A DNA stretch of 64,000 nt from Albibacterium sp035514885 (GTDB taxonomy: Bacteria > Bacteroidota > Bacteroidia > Sphingobacteriales > Sphingobacteriaceae). Below are positions 35,580 to 45,166 of the stretch, in pieces (the first letter of the stretch is position 1; each line of letters opens with the position of its first letter). Position numbers and translations under genes: made by a program. The stretch lies in contig NZ_DATJCH010000022.1 in the NCBI RefSeq assembly GCF_035514885.1, forward strand, positions 1-64,000, given 5' to 3'. Below the pieces are notes generated by a model that was given only the letters and a program-made list of their open reading frames with translations, did no database searches and had not been told where the DNA came from.

Positions 35580-36890
35580 TTATGCAGGATAGTTCAAAAG
35601 GTATGTCTTAAATTCTGAGAAACTGGTACCTAACAACTGCTTCTTCTGCTCTCCTTTTCTCAATTCATTGACTGATTCAGGAACTTTTATATTTTCACCA
35701 ATTCCTTTAGGGAATACATCTGGAAATTTACAAGGATGAGCTGTAGAAAGAGCTACAAGTGCATAATCTCCTTGGTTTTTGGTACGGTAAGCTTGTCCGG
35801 CTAACCAGGCTATAGCCGTATGCGGACAAACAATATATTGATTTTTATAATAAACCTCTTCAATAGCAGCAGTTGTTTGTTTATCAGAATAGGTATCTGC
35901 CGTTAATTGCTTTTTAATCTTATCTGTATCTTGATCAAATAAATCCATTATCCGATCCCAATTACTTGGGTTTCCTACATCCATGGCGTTTGATAAAGTT
36001 GCAATAGCTGCACGAGTTTCATATGCTTGCCCACTTAAAAAGCGCGGAACAACATCATTGGCATTGGTTGCTGCAATAAAATGCTTAACAGGCAAACCCA
36101 TTTTTGCGGCGAATAACCCAGCTGTTAGGTTACCAAAGTTCCCGCTAGGTACTGAGAAAACAACCTCTTTGATCCCTTTCTTTACTAATTGGCTATAAGC
36201 GTAGAAGTAGTAAAACGTCTGTGGAATAAGACGAGAAATGTTAATGGAATTGGCCGATGTTAAGTTAAGCTTTTCATTTAAGTCATCGTCATTAAACGCC
36301 TTTTTAACAAGAGCTTGACAATCATCAAAAGTTCCATCAATTTCTAAAGCATGAATATTCGAATCGTTGGTACACAATTGCAGTTCCTGGATAGCACTTA
36401 CCTTCCCTTTAGGGAAAAGAATGGTCACTCTTGTATTTGGCACACCCGTGAAGCCCAGAGCAACTGCCCCACCTGTATCACCCGATGTTGCAACCAGAAC
36501 ATCCAATGTCTGCTTACTCTTTTCTGAGAAGTATGCCATAACCCGACTCATAAAGCGGGCACCAAAATCTTTAAAAGCTAATGAAGGACCCTGAAATAAT
36601 TCAAGAATATAAGAACCATCTTTCAAAGCAATAAGGGGAGCATCGAAGTTTACGGTTTCTTCAATAATTCTTTTCAGATCTGCAGCTGGGATATCGTCTC
36701 CGATAATATTTTCAGCAACCTTAAATGCAATCTCAGAAAAGCTATATTGATCAATATTTTTTATAAACTCTACGTCAAGAGTTGGTATAGATTCAGGCAT
36801 GTAAAGCCCTTTGTCTTTGGGCAAACTAGAAAATACAGCTTCACGAAAAGGAACAAATGACTGCTTGCTATTGGTACTATAAAATCGCAT
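35580..36890 (-). CDS. thrC: Threonine synthase
   Basis: The 436-residue PLP enzyme converts O-phosphohomoserine to threonine. Visible are the N-terminal FYSTNSKQS segment, the PLP-lysine motif LAFKDFGARFM and the phosphate-binding ATSGDTGGAVA and SVPSGNFGNL loops. It follows thrB by 25 bases in the thrA-thrB-thrC operon. The length is normal for the short bacterial class. Confidence 0.95.
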   Translation of the reverse strand: MRFYSTNSKQSFVPFREAVFSSLPKDKGLYMPESIPTLDVEFIKNIDQYSFSEIAFKVAENIIGDDIPAADLKRIIEETVNFDAPLIALKDGSYILELFQGPSLAFKDFGARFMSRVMAYFSEKSKQTLDVLVATSGDTGGAVALGFTGVPNTRVTILFPKGKVSAIQELQLCTNDSNIHALEIDGTFDDCQALVKKAFNDDDLNEKLNLTSANSINISRLIPQTFYYFYAYSQLVKKGIKEVVFSVPSGNFGNLTAGLFAAKMGLPVKHFIAATNANDVVPRFLSGQAYETRAAIATLSNAMDVGNPSNWDRIMDLFDQDTDKIKKQLTADTYSDKQTTAAIEEVYYKNQYIVCPHTAIAWLAGQAYRTKNQGDYALVALSTAHPCKFPDVFPKGIGENIKVPESVNELRKGEQKKQLLGTSFSEFKTYLLNYPA

Positions 36891-36915
36891 AACGAATATA
36901 TATTAATGTAGAATA

Positions 36916-37893
36916 TTAGATTTCTTTAGGTCCATTACTATTAATGGACGATACGTAAGTATTACACTCAATGTCATGAGCATTCAGATGTTTGCTGATT
37001 TTATGGCTGATTTCCTGTGCTAGTTCCCGATTGGTTGTAAAGGAGAATACCGAAGGGCCTGATCCCGAAATACCAAAACTAAGAGCTCCGGCAGACATTG
37101 CTATTTTTCGCATTTCATAAAACTCAGGAATAAGAATAGCACGGGTAGGTTCAATTAAAACATCTTCCATACTCCGGCCAATTAAGTCATAATCTTCCAT
37201 GAAGAGTCCGCTTACCAAACCAGCAATATTTCCCCATTGCTGTACTGCATCTTTCAATAAAACCTTCTTTCTGATCATCTCACGTGCAGCCCTGGTAGGA
37301 ACATCAACATGTGGAAATATAACAGAACAATACAGATTAGCTGGAACTGGTAAATGTATCACATCCAGTGGTTCATAACTCCTAACTAAAGTAAAACCTC
37401 CTAACAAAGAAGGGGCAACATTATCCGCATGCGGATAACCACAAGCTAACTCTTCACCCTTCATAGCCAGAGGTAAAAGTTCTCTTTGAGTTATCGGCTG
37501 ACCCAATAATTGATTAATAGCATAAAGACCTGCCACAGTACTTGCAGCGCTTGATCCTAAACCGCTACCGATTGGCATATGTTTAAAAAGCTCAATCTCT
37601 ACACCAATATCATCTCTCCCTATTAGGTTTAGATAATTCTGAACAGAAGCACTTACCGTATTCTTTTCTGCAGCCCAAGGCAAACGTCCATCATCTCCTT
37701 GAATATTAACAATCTTTACGCCCGCTTCTTCTGTTCTACGCATGATTACTTCATCACCCGGTTCCTCCAAGGCGAAACCCAGGATATCATAACCGCAAAT
37801 TACATTTGCAACAGTAGCAGGTGCAAATACACGCACCTCATCTTTCAATTGTTTACCTACCTGCGGCAAAGCCTTACTTTCTACAGATTCCAT
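36916..37893 (-). CDS. thrB: Homoserine kinase
   Basis: The 325-residue GHMP kinase phosphorylates homoserine. The ATP-binding loop PIGSGLGSSAAS is clear, as are the N-terminal FAPATVANVICGYDILGFAL and the C-terminal SGSGPSVFSF motif. It lies 11 bases after thrA. The operon order matches the E. coli thrABC operon. Confidence 0.95.
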   Translation of the reverse strand: MESVESKALPQVGKQLKDEVRVFAPATVANVICGYDILGFALEEPGDEVIMRRTEEAGVKIVNIQGDDGRLPWAAEKNTVSASVQNYLNLIGRDDIGVEIELFKHMPIGSGLGSSAASTVAGLYAINQLLGQPITQRELLPLAMKGEELACGYPHADNVAPSLLGGFTLVRSYEPLDVIHLPVPANLYCSVIFPHVDVPTRAAREMIRKKVLLKDAVQQWGNIAGLVSGLFMEDYDLIGRSMEDVLIEPTRAILIPEFYEMRKIAMSAGALSFGISGSGPSVFSFTTNRELAQEISHKISKHLNAHDIECNTYVSSINSNGPKEI

Positions 37894-37904
37894 TATTTAT
37901 ATCT

Positions 37905-40358
37905 TTATGAATTATGACCTACATTCACTAATTCTGCGAATACACCCGCAGCGGTAACCTCTGCCCCTGCCCCAGGACCTTTAACCACTAAAGGTCTATG
38001 AAAATAGCGTTCAGTGGTAAATGAGATTATATTATCGCTTCCAGACAATGTAAAAAACGGATGGTTACTGTCTACCAGAACCAGGCTAATATTAACTTTC
38101 CCGTTTTCTAGCTTGCCAATATAGCGAATAGCTTTATTCTCGGCAGCAGCTTTATCCTTCAATGCCTTAAAATGATCTTCTGACGCTTTTAATTCTGTAT
38201 AAAAGTCATCTACAGACGATGCATTTATACAGTTTTGCGGTAGTATATTTTCCAATTGAATATCTTCAGGTTCTAAAATCAATCCTGAATCACGTGCCAA
38301 AATTAAGAACTTTCTCATAAAATCAGAACCTTTTAAATCATCACGTGGATCAGGCTCTGTAAAGCCTAATTCCTGTGCGGTTTTCACCACTTCATAAAAA
38401 GTTTTATCACCATGATAGTTATTGAAGATATAAGAAATTGTACCCGACAAGATAGCTTCAATATTAATGATCTGATCTCCACTCGTCATTAAATCTTTGA
38501 GGGTCCTTACAATAGGAAGTCCTGCGCCAACATTCGTTTCATAAAAGAAATCTACACCATGTTTACGTGCACATTCACGAAGAGAGCGATAGCGAGCATA
38601 CTTACCTGAGTTTGCTAACTTATTACAAGTAACTAGTGAAATATTAGATTTAAAAACATCTTCATAAAAGTGTACTGGAGCTTCACTTGCGGTATTGTCA
38701 AGCAAAACACAGTTAGGGAGATTAAAGGCCTTCATCTTTGCTATAAAGTTTTCTAAATCAGCTTTTTCACCTTCCTCTTCTAAAGTTTTCTTCCAGGTAT
38801 TCAAATCCATACCATCTTCATCGAAATACATTTTCCGACTATTGCTCATACCAATCATTTTCAATTCAATATCATTATTCTCTTGCAAGAACAGATGTTG
38901 CTTTTGAATTTGATTAAATAAGGTTGAACTGATATTTCCTGTCCCTAAACAAAACACATGTAATGTAGTTTTCAATACAGAGAAGAAAGCATCATGAACA
39001 GCATTCAGAGCTTTCGAAAGGTCATTATGAGATATAATTACAGAGATATTATATTCAGATGAACCCTGCGCAATTGCACGTACATTAATACCATTTCTTC
39101 CCATTGCGTAAAACAACTTACCCGATATGCCCGGAGTTTGCTTCATCTTTTCACCAACAATAGCAAGAACTGATAAATTTTCTTCAAGGTCAGGGACATT
39201 TATCTTCTCAGCAGCAATTTCCAATTCAAATTCACTCTCTATAATTCTTTTGGCCTGCAAAGCATCCTCCGGATGAACTGCAAAAGTTATACTATGTTCA
39301 GAAGACGACTGGGTAATTAAAATAACATTGATGCTATTCTGCGCCAATAGGGTAAATAACTTTCCACTAAAACCAGCTTTACCAATCATCCCACTTCCAC
39401 TGAGGTTCAAGATGCTAACTCTGTCAATTGAAGAAATACCTTTAATTGGGAAAATAGAATGGCCACTATCACGCTGAATAACAGTTCCCGCAAATGCAGG
39501 ATTAAACGAGTTCTTTATTATAATGGGGATATCTTTCAGAAAAGCAGGCATCATAGTAGGTGGGTATATCACCTTAGCACCAAAGTAGGATAACTCCATT
39601 GCTTCTGTATAAGAAAGGATAGGCAGTGAAAAAGCCTTCTTAACAATTCTCGGATCAGCAGTCAACATACCATCCACATCTGTCCAGATTTCTACTTGAT
39701 CCGCATTCAATGCAGCACCAAAAATAGCAGCTGTATAATCACTTCCACCTCTTCCCAATGTAGTTATTTTACCTGCCGCATTGCATCCAATAAAGCCGGT
39801 TACAAAAAGCATCTTCCGAGGGTTATCCTCTACAAAAGATCTGATTAATTTTTCAGATTCAAATGTATTTACCTTTGCATTTCCAAAGCTGCTATCTGTT
39901 CTGATCAAATTGCACGCATCCACAACCATTGTTTCCGGAAAATATTGAGCAGCAACATGATTAACTAAAAGCACAGAACAACGTTCGCCATAACTTAAAA
40001 TACGATCTTTCGTCTGCAGGCTCAACTCTTGCAAGGTAAATACCCCTTGTAATAGATCTTCAAGCTCATTTAAATAAATTTTGAGCTGTGTATAAACAGG
40101 ATTCTGTCCCCGAACGGCTATTAGCTGCTTCACTACATTAAAATGCAAGTCTTCTAACGCCCTTAGGTCACTTGAAAAATTAATTCCAACCGCAGCACCC
40201 TCTGCCATTTTTGAAAGTAGGTTTGTTACTCCTTGCATAGCTGAAAGAACAATAATCGGTCTTTCTTCCAAACTATCAATATCCTTCAATATTTTCATTA
40301 AACGGCCAATACTTTCTACTGAACCGACAGAACTACCTCCAAATTTAAGTACTTTCAT
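37905..40358 (-). CDS. thrA: Bifunctional aspartate kinase/homoserine dehydrogenase
   Basis: This 817-residue fusion catalyses the first and third steps from aspartate to threonine. The kinase half begins with KFGGSSVGS and contains GRGGSDYTAA. Two ACT domains (about 305-460) would bind threonine for feedback control. The dehydrogenase half has the nucleotide loop CLGTGNISSTL near 465 and a later NVGAGLPIVRTLKDLM segment. It is the first structural gene of the operon, 54 bases after the attenuator T-tract, so both feedback inhibition and attenuation should act on this step. Confidence 0.96.
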   Translation of the reverse strand: MKVLKFGGSSVGSVESIGRLMKILKDIDSLEERPIIVLSAMQGVTNLLSKMAEGAAVGINFSSDLRALEDLHFNVVKQLIAVRGQNPVYTQLKIYLNELEDLLQGVFTLQELSLQTKDRILSYGERCSVLLVNHVAAQYFPETMVVDACNLIRTDSSFGNAKVNTFESEKLIRSFVEDNPRKMLFVTGFIGCNAAGKITTLGRGGSDYTAAIFGAALNADQVEIWTDVDGMLTADPRIVKKAFSLPILSYTEAMELSYFGAKVIYPPTMMPAFLKDIPIIIKNSFNPAFAGTVIQRDSGHSIFPIKGISSIDRVSILNLSGSGMIGKAGFSGKLFTLLAQNSINVILITQSSSEHSITFAVHPEDALQAKRIIESEFELEIAAEKINVPDLEENLSVLAIVGEKMKQTPGISGKLFYAMGRNGINVRAIAQGSSEYNISVIISHNDLSKALNAVHDAFFSVLKTTLHVFCLGTGNISSTLFNQIQKQHLFLQENNDIELKMIGMSNSRKMYFDEDGMDLNTWKKTLEEEGEKADLENFIAKMKAFNLPNCVLLDNTASEAPVHFYEDVFKSNISLVTCNKLANSGKYARYRSLRECARKHGVDFFYETNVGAGLPIVRTLKDLMTSGDQIINIEAILSGTISYIFNNYHGDKTFYEVVKTAQELGFTEPDPRDDLKGSDFMRKFLILARDSGLILEPEDIQLENILPQNCINASSVDDFYTELKASEDHFKALKDKAAAENKAIRYIGKLENGKVNISLVLVDSNHPFFTLSGSDNIISFTTERYFHRPLVVKGPGAGAEVTAAGVFAELVNVGHNS

Positions 40359-40411
40359 TATTTCTATATTACAAGTGTATTTGTTTTATCCTTTAATAAT
40401 CTGTTTTAAAC

Positions 40412-40442
40412 AAAAAAACGCCTCCCTGTGTAGAGGAAGGCG
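40412..40442 (-). terminator. thr operon attenuator terminator
   Basis: On the minus strand CGCCTTCC (40442-40435) pairs with GGGAGGCG (40426-40419), eight pairs with one G-T, followed by seven T (40418-40412). The 5' arm and loop start CCTTCCTC (40440-40433) can alternatively pair with GAGGGGG (40490-40484), which lies within codons 20-22 of the leader peptide. That alternative would disrupt the terminator when a ribosome stalls upstream. Confidence 0.88.
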
Positions 40443-40464
40443 CTTCTGTTTATAGTATGCTTTA

Positions 40465-40548
40465 TTACATCACAACATTATTGCCCCCTCGGTTATTTAT
40501 GCCACCGGTGGTAATAATAATGGATGTGATAATTGAATTAAATCTCAC
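40465..40548 (-). CDS. thrL: thr operon leader peptide
   Basis: A 27-codon ORF starts with GTG and is dense in regulatory codons: residues 6-14 read IITSIIITT. It ends in NNVVM and stops 22 bases before the attenuator stem. This matches the role of E. coli ThrL, which is also rich in Thr and Ile codons, though the sequence is unrelated in detail. The GTG is the only usual initiator in frame, and it lies about 15 bases after the predicted transcription start. Translation would sense charged tRNA-Thr and tRNA-Ile. Too short for usual gene finders. Confidence 0.8.
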   Translation of the reverse strand: MRFNSIITSIIITTGGINNRGGNNVVM

Positions 40549-40568
40549 GTTCTTTTTGTAAATTTTCT

Positions 40569-40599
40569 CAAAGTAACTGTATAATTTTTAAAATTGCAA
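40569..40599 (-). promoter_or_regulatory. Promoter of the thr operon
   Basis: On the minus strand TTGC (40599-40596), 19 bases, then TTACTTTG (40576-40569). The -7 box differs from TAnnTTTG in one base. Spacing and position relative to the leader peptide are right. Confidence 0.7.
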
Positions 40600-40628
40600 G
40601 GAATAAGGCAAAAAAACTATCATATTAA

Positions 40629-41366
40629 TTAATTATCAGTAAATAATCTGCGCTTCAAAAAATAAAATTTATATCGAATTAAATCGTAGAACAAAGTCAG
40701 AATCAAAAAAGAGGATGCAACAAGCAAGGTCTTCAATTCATAATATTTAAAAAGGAAGCCTCCAGCAATGCAACCAATAAAGAAGAATAAAATAATAGCG
40801 GCCCTTAAATAAATACTTTGTTTCAGTTTCTTTATTTCAGAAGGTGCCCTATAAAATATAAGCTGTGCCAATTCTATTCCCAGATCTGTAAATAGCCCCG
40901 TTAAATGTGTTGTCCTGACAATAGATTTAGATACCTGAGTAACCAGTGAATTCTGAACTCCCATCGCAAATAAAAGGGCCGACACGATTACATGCAAATT
41001 ACTCCCAACTGTTCCGTATAAATAACTATATAACCATACTAGAATCAAAACAAGACTTTCAATTACCATTGGAGGTAAGGCAGGTGACAAATTAAATCTA
41101 CTACGAGCGGTTATTTCCGTTAACAAACCCGACAAAAACGATCCGAATAAAAAACACAACACATACACTATAAATGTAAAGGCAAGTGCATAATTCTCCA
41201 GAACTATTTCTTCAGCAAAAAAAGCAAAATGACCTGTAACATTTGTCGTTAATGTTTTTACAGAAAAAACACCGCAGATATTTACCATACCAGCGGCGAA
41301 AGATAATAAAGTCGCTAGCCGAAGATTATGAGCAAGTGTTCTCCCTTTTCCATGATGACGAAACAT
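40629..41366 (-). CDS. DUF1275 (YoaK-like) membrane protein
   Basis: The 245-residue protein has about six membrane helices. DUF1275 features are present: LSFAAGMVNICGVF in helix 1, TNVTGHFAFFAEE, and ALLFAMGVQNSLVTQVSKSIVRTTHLTGLFTDLG. The family function is unknown; transport has been proposed. It is divergent from nagA. A TATTTTTG element at 41396-41389 on the minus strand may be its -7 box. Confidence 0.87.
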   Translation of the reverse strand: MFRHHGKGRTLAHNLRLATLLSFAAGMVNICGVFSVKTLTTNVTGHFAFFAEEIVLENYALAFTFIVYVLCFLFGSFLSGLLTEITARSRFNLSPALPPMVIESLVLILVWLYSYLYGTVGSNLHVIVSALLFAMGVQNSLVTQVSKSIVRTTHLTGLFTDLGIELAQLIFYRAPSEIKKLKQSIYLRAAIILFFFIGCIAGGFLFKYYELKTLLVASSFLILTLFYDLIRYKFYFLKRRLFTDN

Positions 41367-41470
41367 ATAATGATTTTTATTCTATATCCAAAAATACAAT
41401 TTATTGCACTGCAATGCTCTACTTTCAATTATAATATAATTCATTAAATTACACTCCATAAATAAACTTT

Positions 41471-42589
41471 ATGAAAACATTATTTATAAATGGAACTGTT
41501 CTATTCGAGAATAAGTTCCAAAATAATCTAACCGTTGCAGTAGCCGACAATAAAATAGTCAGTATTTCTCGAACAGAGCAATACAAACAACCTTCAGATC
41601 AATTTAACGTTATTGATTTACAAGGTGACTACCTGGTTCCGGGGATTATAGATTTGCAATTATATGGAACTGAAGGTAATTTCTTTGGGGGAGAACCCAG
41701 TATCGAACATCTTGAAGGAATGGAAACCACCTTAATCAAGCAAGGTGTTTGTGGATTTCTAGCAACCATTGCAACCAATACGAACGATATTGTCTTACAA
41801 GCAATTGAAGCAGCAAAAGCCTTCCGCCCAGAAAGCAAAGGAGCATTTTTAGGACTCCATCTTGAAGGTCCATTTTTAAACCCAATTAAAAAGGGAGCGC
41901 ATCCCGCATCATTAATCAGAAAAGCACAATTAAAGGAAATAGAATACTGGCTCGAACTTGCTAATGGAGAGATTAAAATGATGACCATCGCACCGGAGCT
42001 TCAAGATGAAGAAGTTCTGAAATTATTAAAAGATCATCATGTAACCCTATCGGTTGGACATAGTAATGCTACTTATCAAGAAGGCAATAAGTTTCTAAAT
42101 AAATATGTCACAACTGCAACCCATTTATTCAATGCGATGCCTTCATTGCATCATAGAGACCCAGGCTTAATCTTATCTATTTTTGAAAAGCAATCTTTTG
42201 CAAGCATTATTCCAGATGGCATTCATGTAAATTATTCTATTATAGCCTTAGCAAAACGCGAACTAGGCAGAAAACTATTTATTATTACAGATGCCGTTGC
42301 TTCCTCTACAACTGGAGTTTATCAACACCAAAAGAAAACTGATCATTATGAAACACCAGAGGGTATACTATCTGGCTCAGCAATAACCTTATTAGAGGGA
42401 GTAAGAAATTGCATCGAAAAGGTTGGAATAGAACCTGCAGAAGCTTTTGCTATGGCATCTCAAATTCCAGCAGAAGTTATCGGTTTAGAAAAAGAATTGG
42501 GAAGTATTGCTCTCGGTCAAAAAGCAAATTTATTATGGATCGATAAAGATTTCAAACTCAAAGAAGTTTGGTTTACTTTTGCAAGATGA
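41471..42589 (+). CDS. nagA: N-acetylglucosamine-6-phosphate deacetylase
   Basis: The 372-residue amidohydrolase removes acetate from GlcNAc-6-phosphate in amino-sugar and cell-wall recycling. Visible are PGIIDLQLYG (the Gln-containing metal-site variant also seen in E. coli NagA), the metal ligand Glu in HLEGPF, the histidines in SVGHSNA and THLFNAM, and the catalytic Asp in IITDAV. Its stop overlaps the start of the helicase gene by four bases. No nagB lies nearby. Confidence 0.93.
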   Translation: MKTLFINGTVLFENKFQNNLTVAVADNKIVSISRTEQYKQPSDQFNVIDLQGDYLVPGIIDLQLYGTEGNFFGGEPSIEHLEGMETTLIKQGVCGFLATIATNTNDIVLQAIEAAKAFRPESKGAFLGLHLEGPFLNPIKKGAHPASLIRKAQLKEIEYWLELANGEIKMMTIAPELQDEEVLKLLKDHHVTLSVGHSNATYQEGNKFLNKYVTTATHLFNAMPSLHHRDPGLILSIFEKQSFASIIPDGIHVNYSIIALAKRELGRKLFIITDAVASSTTGVYQHQKKTDHYETPEGILSGSAITLLEGVRNCIEKVGIEPAEAFAMASQIPAEVIGLEKELGSIALGQKANLLWIDKDFKLKEVWFTFAR

Positions 42590-43887
42590 CAAAAGAGCTA
42601 ATTCTTAAAAACTTAAATATCCAGAATCTGAATGAAATGCAGCTAGCCAGCATTCAAGCAGCTTCTACAAATGATCTTACCTTATTAGCTCCTACTGGCT
42701 CGGGCAAAACACTGGCTTTTCTGTTTCCAATTTTAGGACGACTTAAAAAGGACACTACAGGTGTACAAGCCCTTATTCTTACTCCTTCACGTGAACTGGC
42801 GATACAAATAGAACAGGTTTGGAAGCAAATGAGTACAGGCTATAAAGTTCTCTGTTGCTACGGAGGCCATGCTACTAAAACCGAAAAGAATAGCTTTACA
42901 GAACCCCCAACCCTATTAATTGGCACGCCTGGCCGAATATCCTATCATATTCGTAACGAAAGTTTTGATACAGAAAAAGTTAAAAGTTTGGTATTAGATG
43001 AATTTGATAAATCGTTAGAATTTGGTTTCCACGATGAAATGAGTTTCATTATCGAGAACTTAAGTAATCTTTCGAAAAGAATACTGACTTCTGCAACCAA
43101 ACTCAATGACATACCTGATTTTGTTCAGCTAGCCGAAAATGCTCTTGAAGTCAATTTTCTAAAAGCAGATGAACACATCCCCAAAATTGATATCAAAGCG
43201 GTATCTACGAATTCAGAAGATAAAGTAGAAACTCTGCTCTCGCTAATTTGCTATATCGGCAATAAGCCCACGTTGGTATTTTGCAATCACCGAGATGCCG
43301 TTAATAGAATCAGTGAAACATTGGAGGATAATGGCATCCAACATGGCATTTTCCATGGAGGAATGGAACAGGTAGACAGAGAGAAAGCATTGCTACAATT
43401 TAGAAATGGCAGCTATCATCTGCTAATCTGTACTGATTTAGCATCTCGCGGATTGGATATTCCCGAAATTGCCTGCATCATACACTTTCAACTTGGCAAT
43501 GAGGAAACATTTATTCATAGAAATGGCCGCACAGCAAGAATGCAGGCAGAAGGAACTGCTTACTTGATTCTAAATGATGGGAAGTTTCCTGAATACCTAA
43601 AAGCAGTACCTTTTACAACCTTGCCTGATAAAAATACGATTCCTCCTGCAACTGAATGGATTACTCTCTATGTTGCTGCTGGGAAAAAGGATAAAATCAA
43701 TAAAATAGATATTGTAGGCATGTTTTTACAGAAAGGCAAGCTTGCAAAAGATGACCTTGGTCGTATCGAAGTACATGACAAATCAGCCTATGCGGCAGTT
43801 AAACGCACAAAAGTTAATCAGCTTTTGAAACTGCTGGCAAACGAAAAAATAAAAAACAAGAAAGTAAAAATAGGAATTGTAGAATAA
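42586..43887 (+). CDS. DEAD-box-type RNA helicase, variant motifs
   Basis: I chose the ATG at 42586, which overlaps the nagA stop as ATGA, giving 433 residues; an in-frame ATG at 42568 lies inside nagA. Helicase motifs in order are APTGSGKT (I), TPSRELA (Ia), GTPGRI (Ib), DEFD (II, replacing DEAD), SAT (III), VFCNHRDA (IV), CTDLASRGLDIP (V) and HRNGRTAR (VI, replacing HRIGRTGR). A basic C-terminal tail (KIKNKKVKIG) may bind RNA. It probably unwinds structured RNA, for example in ribosome assembly or decay. The variant motifs II and VI mark a separate Bacteroidota subgroup. Confidence 0.88.
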   Translation: MTKELILKNLNIQNLNEMQLASIQAASTNDLTLLAPTGSGKTLAFLFPILGRLKKDTTGVQALILTPSRELAIQIEQVWKQMSTGYKVLCCYGGHATKTEKNSFTEPPTLLIGTPGRISYHIRNESFDTEKVKSLVLDEFDKSLEFGFHDEMSFIIENLSNLSKRILTSATKLNDIPDFVQLAENALEVNFLKADEHIPKIDIKAVSTNSEDKVETLLSLICYIGNKPTLVFCNHRDAVNRISETLEDNGIQHGIFHGGMEQVDREKALLQFRNGSYHLLICTDLASRGLDIPEIACIIHFQLGNEETFIHRNGRTARMQAEGTAYLILNDGKFPEYLKAVPFTTLPDKNTIPPATEWITLYVAAGKKDKINKIDIVGMFLQKGKLAKDDLGRIEVHDKSAYAAVKRTKVNQLLKLLANEKIKNKKVKIGIVE

Positions 43888-43888
43888 T

Positions 43889-44263
43889 ATGAATTTAATA
43901 GGCAACATTGTCTGGATTATCTTTGGCGGCTTTTTTGTATTCCTTGAATACTTAATTGGCGGACTTATCTTATGCTTAACAATAATTGGGATCCCTTTTG
44001 GTGTTCAATGCTTTAAATTAGCTTTAGTTGCACTGGCTCCTTTTGGCATGGAATTCCAATCATCAGAAAGACCAACAGGCTGCTTGTCAACCCTATTGAA
44101 TATTATCTGGATTCTCTGTGGAGGAATATGGATCGCTCTTACCCACCTATTCTTCGGAATCCTGTTATGCATTACTATTATAGGAATTCCTTTCGGAATG
44201 CAACATTTCAAATTAATGGGACTAGCCTTTACTCCGTTCGGACAAGAGTATAGCAGAAAATAA
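43889..44263 (+). CDS. YccF-family inner membrane protein
   Basis: The 124-residue protein contains two copies of the YccF repeat: LCLTIIGIPFGVQCFKLALV and LCITIIGIPFGMQHFKLMGL, each followed by a PFG motif. About four membrane helices are predicted. It starts two bases after the helicase stop, so it is the third gene of the nagA operon. The function is unknown. Confidence 0.88.
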   Translation: MNLIGNIVWIIFGGFFVFLEYLIGGLILCLTIIGIPFGVQCFKLALVALAPFGMEFQSSERPTGCLSTLLNIIWILCGGIWIALTHLFFGILLCITIIGIPFGMQHFKLMGLAFTPFGQEYSRK

Positions 44264-44265
44264 GA

Positions 44266-45132
44266 TTATGCCATTTGGGGAACCTTTAGTTCCAGATCAA
44301 ACCTCTTATTAAGCTTTTCTATAAAATATGCTGACAGCAGAGGCGACTCTTTTTCAATATTCTGGTGCATAAAAAAGTGCAGCGACTCCAAACCCTCTGC
44401 TCTCCACTTTTCTATCCTTTCCAACCAATCATCCAGTCGGGTATAATCACTCGAATGGTTCGCCCCTACATAACGAACAAAAGCTTTCGGACTGGTTAAA
44501 TGCATATGCAGCAAATCCCTCCTACCAGCAGTATCCACAATAATAGGAGTTGCATTTTCTGATTTAAAAAGCTCAAACGCCTTATCAGTTACTGCCGAAT
44601 CACTAAACCATTCACTATTTCTTAATTCTACTGCTAATGGAATTACCTTAGGATATTCCTTCACAAACCTTTCTAAACGGTGATAATCCTGCGGTTTAAA
44701 ATTATCATGTACTTGAAGAAAACTTATCCCCAAACTATCTTCAAAATTACTGATGGCATCACAAAATTCTGCAACCTTGTCCTGCACATTATTAAGCCGT
44801 CTGAAATGGCTAATGGTATTACTTATCTTTGGATAGAACTTAAATCCATCAGGCGTCTTATCTTTCCAAACACTCACCTGTTCAGCGCTTGGCGATTTAT
44901 AAAAGGTAGCATTTAATTCTACTGAATTAAATTGTGTAGCGTAATAAATTAATTCATCTTTAGTACCACGCGGATAGAAGCCCTTTAAATCCTGTTTATT
45001 CCACTTTGCGCAACCAACATAAACTTCAAAGGGTTTCTCCTTACCTGAAGAAAGATTTACGGCCGTATCTTCATGATCTTTCGGTAAGGTAAAATCAAAT
45101 TTCTCCGGATTTTCTATTTGACCAAATTTCAT
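44266..45132 (-). CDS. DUF72 domain protein
   Basis: The 288-residue protein is a TIM-barrel member of the DUF72 (YecE-like) family. Family signatures visible are VGCAKWNKQDLKGFYP, FNSVELNATFYKSP, FYPKISNTISH and PLAVELRNSEWF. Its biochemical role is not established. It converges on the YccF gene with a two-base gap and no terminator between them. Confidence 0.87.
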   Translation of the reverse strand: MKFGQIENPEKFDFTLPKDHEDTAVNLSSGKEKPFEVYVGCAKWNKQDLKGFYPRGTKDELIYYATQFNSVELNATFYKSPSAEQVSVWKDKTPDGFKFYPKISNTISHFRRLNNVQDKVAEFCDAISNFEDSLGISFLQVHDNFKPQDYHRLERFVKEYPKVIPLAVELRNSEWFSDSAVTDKAFELFKSENATPIIVDTAGRRDLLHMHLTSPKAFVRYVGANHSSDYTRLDDWLERIEKWRAEGLESLHFFMHQNIEKESPLLSAYFIEKLNKRFDLELKVPQMA

Positions 45133-45166
45133 ATAAAATATTGTTAACTATAAAAACAAGTTGCGC

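Noticed and set aside
40501..40510. CCACCGGTGG palindrome considered as a separate operator
   Set aside because: It falls inside the thr leader peptide frame and is better explained as coding Thr-Gly-Gly codons or a pause hairpin.
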